From DATNBT01 sp964579765 (GTDB taxonomy: Bacteria > Acidobacteriota > Vicinamibacteria > Vicinamibacterales > CAVVIG01): a DNA stretch of 8,393 nucleotides. The notes under the pieces were generated by a model. That model did not search any database and was not told the DNA's origin. It worked only from the letters and a program-made list of their open reading frames with translations. Within the stretch, counting starts at the first letter, position 1; each line of letters opens with the position of its first letter. The stretch lies in assembly GCA_964579765.1 (NCBI GenBank), contig CAZOIK010000228.1, positions 1 through 8,393 of the forward strand, written 5' to 3'. This document shows positions 6,461 through 8,393 of the stretch, piece after piece. Position numbers and translations under genes: made by a program.

Positions 6461-8140
6461 GTGAAGCGCCGGACATTTCTCAAGATTGCTGGCTCGGCGG
6501 CTCTGTCGTCGCCGATGCGCGTACGGGACGCCCTCGCCGCTGGCGACGGCGCGGCCGGCGCCACGCTCTACAACGGCATCCGGCTCGCCGATCCCTGGCC
6601 GCCCCGGCGCCAAAGCCTGCCGAATCTTCCCGTCACGCCGCCGTATCTGGTCGATCCGCCGCGCGTCATTCCAATCGACCTCGGCCGCCAGCTCTTCGTC
6701 GACGACTTCCTCATCGAGCAGACGTCGCTCGTCCGGACGTTCCATCGCGCCGACTACCATCCCGCGAATCCGATCCTCAGCCCGGCCACGAAGTGGGAGA
6801 AGTACGACTCGTACGCGGATCGCACGCACACGCACGTGAACCAGGCCGCGATGCCGTTCAGCGACGGCGTCTTCTTCGACCCGGAAAGCCGCCTGTTCAA
6901 GATGTGGTACATGGGCGGCTACAACGAGAACACGTGCTACGCGACCTCACGCGACGGCATCCACTGGGATCGTCCCGTGCTCGACGTCGTCAAGGGCACG
7001 AACATCGTGATGGCGGGCAATCGCGATTCGTCGACGACGTGGATCGACTGGGCCGAGACCAATCCCGCGCGCCGCTACAAGATGGCATCGTGGCACGATC
7101 ACTACCTCGAGCAGTTCGTCTCGGCCGACGGCGTTCACTGGACGAAAACCGGCAACTCCGGTCACACCGGCGATCGCACGACGTTCTTCTACAACCCGTT
7201 TCGCGGCGTCTGGATCTTCAGCCTGCGTTCCGAACAGGACGCAGGTCCGCGCCATCGCCTGTACTGGGAAACGAACGACTTCGTCCGCGGCGCGCGCTGG
7301 GGCGATCGCGATCCCGTCTTGTGGGTCGGGGCCGACACGCTCGATCCGAGACGTCCGGAATACGACGTCCCGACCGAGCTCTACAATCTCGACGGCGTCG
7401 CGTACGAAAGCATTTTCCTCGGCCTCTTCACGATGTGGCGAGGCGAACGCCTGATTCGAGAGAAGCCGAACGACGTGTGCCTCGGCTACAGCCGCGACGG
7501 CTTTCACTGGACGCGTCCGGATCGCAACGCGTTCCTCCCTGTCTCCGAACACCAGGGCGATTGGAACTGGGCGAACGTGCAGTCTGCCGGCGGCGCCTGC
7601 CTCATCGTCGGCGACAAGCTCTACTTCTATTGCAGCGGGCGGCAGGGCGTGCCAGGCACGACGGACCCCGGCGTGTGCTCCACCGGCCTCGCGGTGCTCC
7701 GGCGCGACGGCTTCGTGTCGATGGATCATCCCGGCGCCGCGCGGCGCGTCGAACGCGTGACGTCGCTCTCGCCCGGCACGCTCGTCACGCGGCCGGTGCG
7801 ATTCAGCGGAAAGCACCTGTTCGTGAACGTCGCCGCCTCGTCCGGCGATCTGCGCGTCGAGGCGCTCGACGTGTCGGGCGCGGCCATCGCGCCGTACACG
7901 GCCGCCGCGTGCGTGCCGATCCGCGGCGACAGCACCTGCGCGCAGGTCACGTGGAACGGCGCCGCGGATCTCTCGCCGCTCGCAGGACGCGCGGTCCGGT
8001 TCAGGTTTCACCTCACCAGCGGTGCACTCTACGCCTTCTGGGTCAGCCCCGACGCATCCGGCGCAAGCCACGGCTACGTGGCAGCCGGCGGTCCGGGATT
8101 CACGACGACGACGGATACGGTCGGCGCGCATCGGTCGTAG
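6461..8140 (+). CDS. Tat-exported glycosidase-like beta-propeller protein with C-terminal beta domain
   Basis: The 559-residue product begins MKRRTFLKIAGSAALSS, a twin-arginine signal (RRTFLK), with a possible ALA cleavage site near residue 26, so it should be exported folded. The signal supports the GTG start at 6461. The segment after LGRQLFVDDFLIEQT (75-88) resembles five-bladed propeller proteins of the GH32/GH43 type common in Planctomycetes and Acidobacteria. The blade motif S-x-D-G-x-H-W recurs at 163-169, 221-227 and 344-350. FFDPESRLFKMWYMGGY (138-154) and the GDWNWANVQSAGG block (366-378) look like substrate-side loops. Residues about 435-530 (LVTRPVRFSG to GALYAFWVSP) form a separate beta domain often found behind such propellers. 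Catalytic residues cannot be assigned with confidence, so hydrolase activity is unproven. The divergent lipoprotein and symporter genes suggest a shared nutrient-related role, by context only. Confidence 0.78.
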   Translation: MKRRTFLKIAGSAALSSPMRVRDALAAGDGAAGATLYNGIRLADPWPPRRQSLPNLPVTPPYLVDPPRVIPIDLGRQLFVDDFLIEQTSLVRTFHRADYHPANPILSPATKWEKYDSYADRTHTHVNQAAMPFSDGVFFDPESRLFKMWYMGGYNENTCYATSRDGIHWDRPVLDVVKGTNIVMAGNRDSSTTWIDWAETNPARRYKMASWHDHYLEQFVSADGVHWTKTGNSGHTGDRTTFFYNPFRGVWIFSLRSEQDAGPRHRLYWETNDFVRGARWGDRDPVLWVGADTLDPRRPEYDVPTELYNLDGVAYESIFLGLFTMWRGERLIREKPNDVCLGYSRDGFHWTRPDRNAFLPVSEHQGDWNWANVQSAGGACLIVGDKLYFYCSGRQGVPGTTDPGVCSTGLAVLRRDGFVSMDHPGAARRVERVTSLSPGTLVTRPVRFSGKHLFVNVAASSGDLRVEALDVSGAAIAPYTAAACVPIRGDSTCAQVTWNGAADLSPLAGRAVRFRFHLTSGALYAFWVSPDASGASHGYVAAGGPGFTTTTDTVGAHRS

Positions 8141-8143
8141 GGA

Positions 8144-8393
8144 TCAGCGGCCGGCGGGACGCTGCAGGATGGTGTAGAAGCGGGTGCCGTCCTCGTCGAT
8201 GATGGTGTCGATGCGCGTCAGTTCGCCGCTCGCCACCAGACGGTCGACTCCAGGATCGCCGACGTTCGACAGCACGAGACTGCGCGCGGGCACGGCGTCG
8301 ATGCGCGACGCGTCGAACGTCCGCGAGCGCGCGAGGAGATCGCGGCGGCCGTGCTTCGTGAGATAGAACGTCCAGTACGTCTCCATCCACCGG
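8144..8393 (-). CDS. C-terminal fragment of an unidentified protein
   Basis: A minus-strand frame enters from the right edge and stops at 8146-8144. An ATG at 8386-8384 could start an 80-residue protein, but no ribosome site fits in the 7 bases left, and the frame stays open (Arg-Trp before the Met). I therefore think it is the 3' end of a longer gene. Visible parts are YWTFYLTKHGRRDLLARSRTF, an Ala-Arg-Ser-Leu-Val-Leu-Ser strand, and the ending IIDEDGTRFYTILQR. This alternation of short strands with a final hydrophobic strand resembles the soluble tail of some membrane glycosyltransferases, but that is only an impression. Codon choice and the tight 3-bp convergent spacing to the propeller gene support its being real coding DNA. 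Function unknown. Confidence 0.55.
   Translation of the reverse strand, partial: RWMETYWTFYLTKHGRRDLLARSRTFDASRIDAVPARSLVLSNVGDPGVDRLVASGELTRIDTIIDEDGTRFYTILQRPAGR

Noticed and set aside
6450..6464. Four-codon upstream ORF (ATG CTC GTG GCG TGA) overlapping the GTG of the propeller gene.
   Set aside because: Its ATG lies inside the predicted -10 box, so it would probably not be transcribed; no ribosome site.
6437..6835. Longer N-terminus of the M1-like lipoprotein, reaching back over the propeller gene.
   Set aside because: It would bury the lipoprotein signal internally and overlap about 375 bp of the Tat-signal gene; the sequence there is a typical shadow frame.
6947..8131. 394-residue open frame on the minus strand opposite the propeller gene.
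   Set aside because: No recognisable domain and typical antisense composition; the plus-strand frame has a Tat signal and repeated blade motifs.
8145..8164. CAGCG...CGCTG inverted repeat near the end of the propeller gene as a terminator.
   Set aside because: Five-base stem with a ten-base GC-rich loop and no T-tract, inside the minus-strand coding fragment.

Overview
The window is GC-rich and densely packed with bacterial genes. Six of the eight gene starts I can place are GTG or TTG, and neighbouring genes repeatedly overlap by 4 bp. The base composition, the protein styles (an EgtB/SUMF1-like gene, an M1-like lipoprotein, a planctomycete/acidobacterium-type Tat-exported propeller) and the lack of mobile elements suggest a chromosomal segment of an uncultured Acidobacteriota, possibly the Vicinamibacteria. 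That assignment is an inference from protein style, not a search result.

Layout. Positions 1-165 (minus) are the first 55 codons of an EgtB/SUMF1-type non-heme iron enzyme that runs off the left edge. An 80-bp divergent promoter region (166-245) separates it from a plus-strand operon: thiS (246-446), thiG (451-1230), a 158-aa coiled-coil protein of unknown function (1227-1703) and a 675-aa O-antigen ligase/polymerase-like membrane protein with an extra C-terminal soluble domain (1700-3727). The last three genes are joined by GTGA overlaps. ThiS and ThiG act together in making the thiazole half of thiamin. The two genes behind them look like envelope functions, so the operon is mixed.

The ligase gene meets a minus-strand pair tail to tail with a 29-bp overlap. 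In transcription order the pair is a lipoprotein related to M1 aminopeptidases but lacking the zinc motif (6436-5264), then a sodium:solute symporter (5267-3699), coupled through an ATGA overlap. Only 24 bp away and divergent is a Tat-exported protein (6461-8140) with a glycosidase-like beta-propeller and a C-terminal beta domain. Exported propeller, surface lipoprotein and Na+ symporter could form a small uptake or processing locus, but the substrate cannot be read from sequence. The right edge (8144-8393, minus) holds a C-terminal coding fragment that ends 3 bp from the propeller gene.

I see no tRNA, rRNA, CRISPR, insertion sequence, attachment site or replication origin. The points most worth following up are the zinc-motif-less M1-like lipoprotein coupled to a symporter, the thiSG/coiled-coil/ligase operon, the GATAAAATGC promoter box shared by two genes (nearly leaderless in one), and the extra domain on the ligase.
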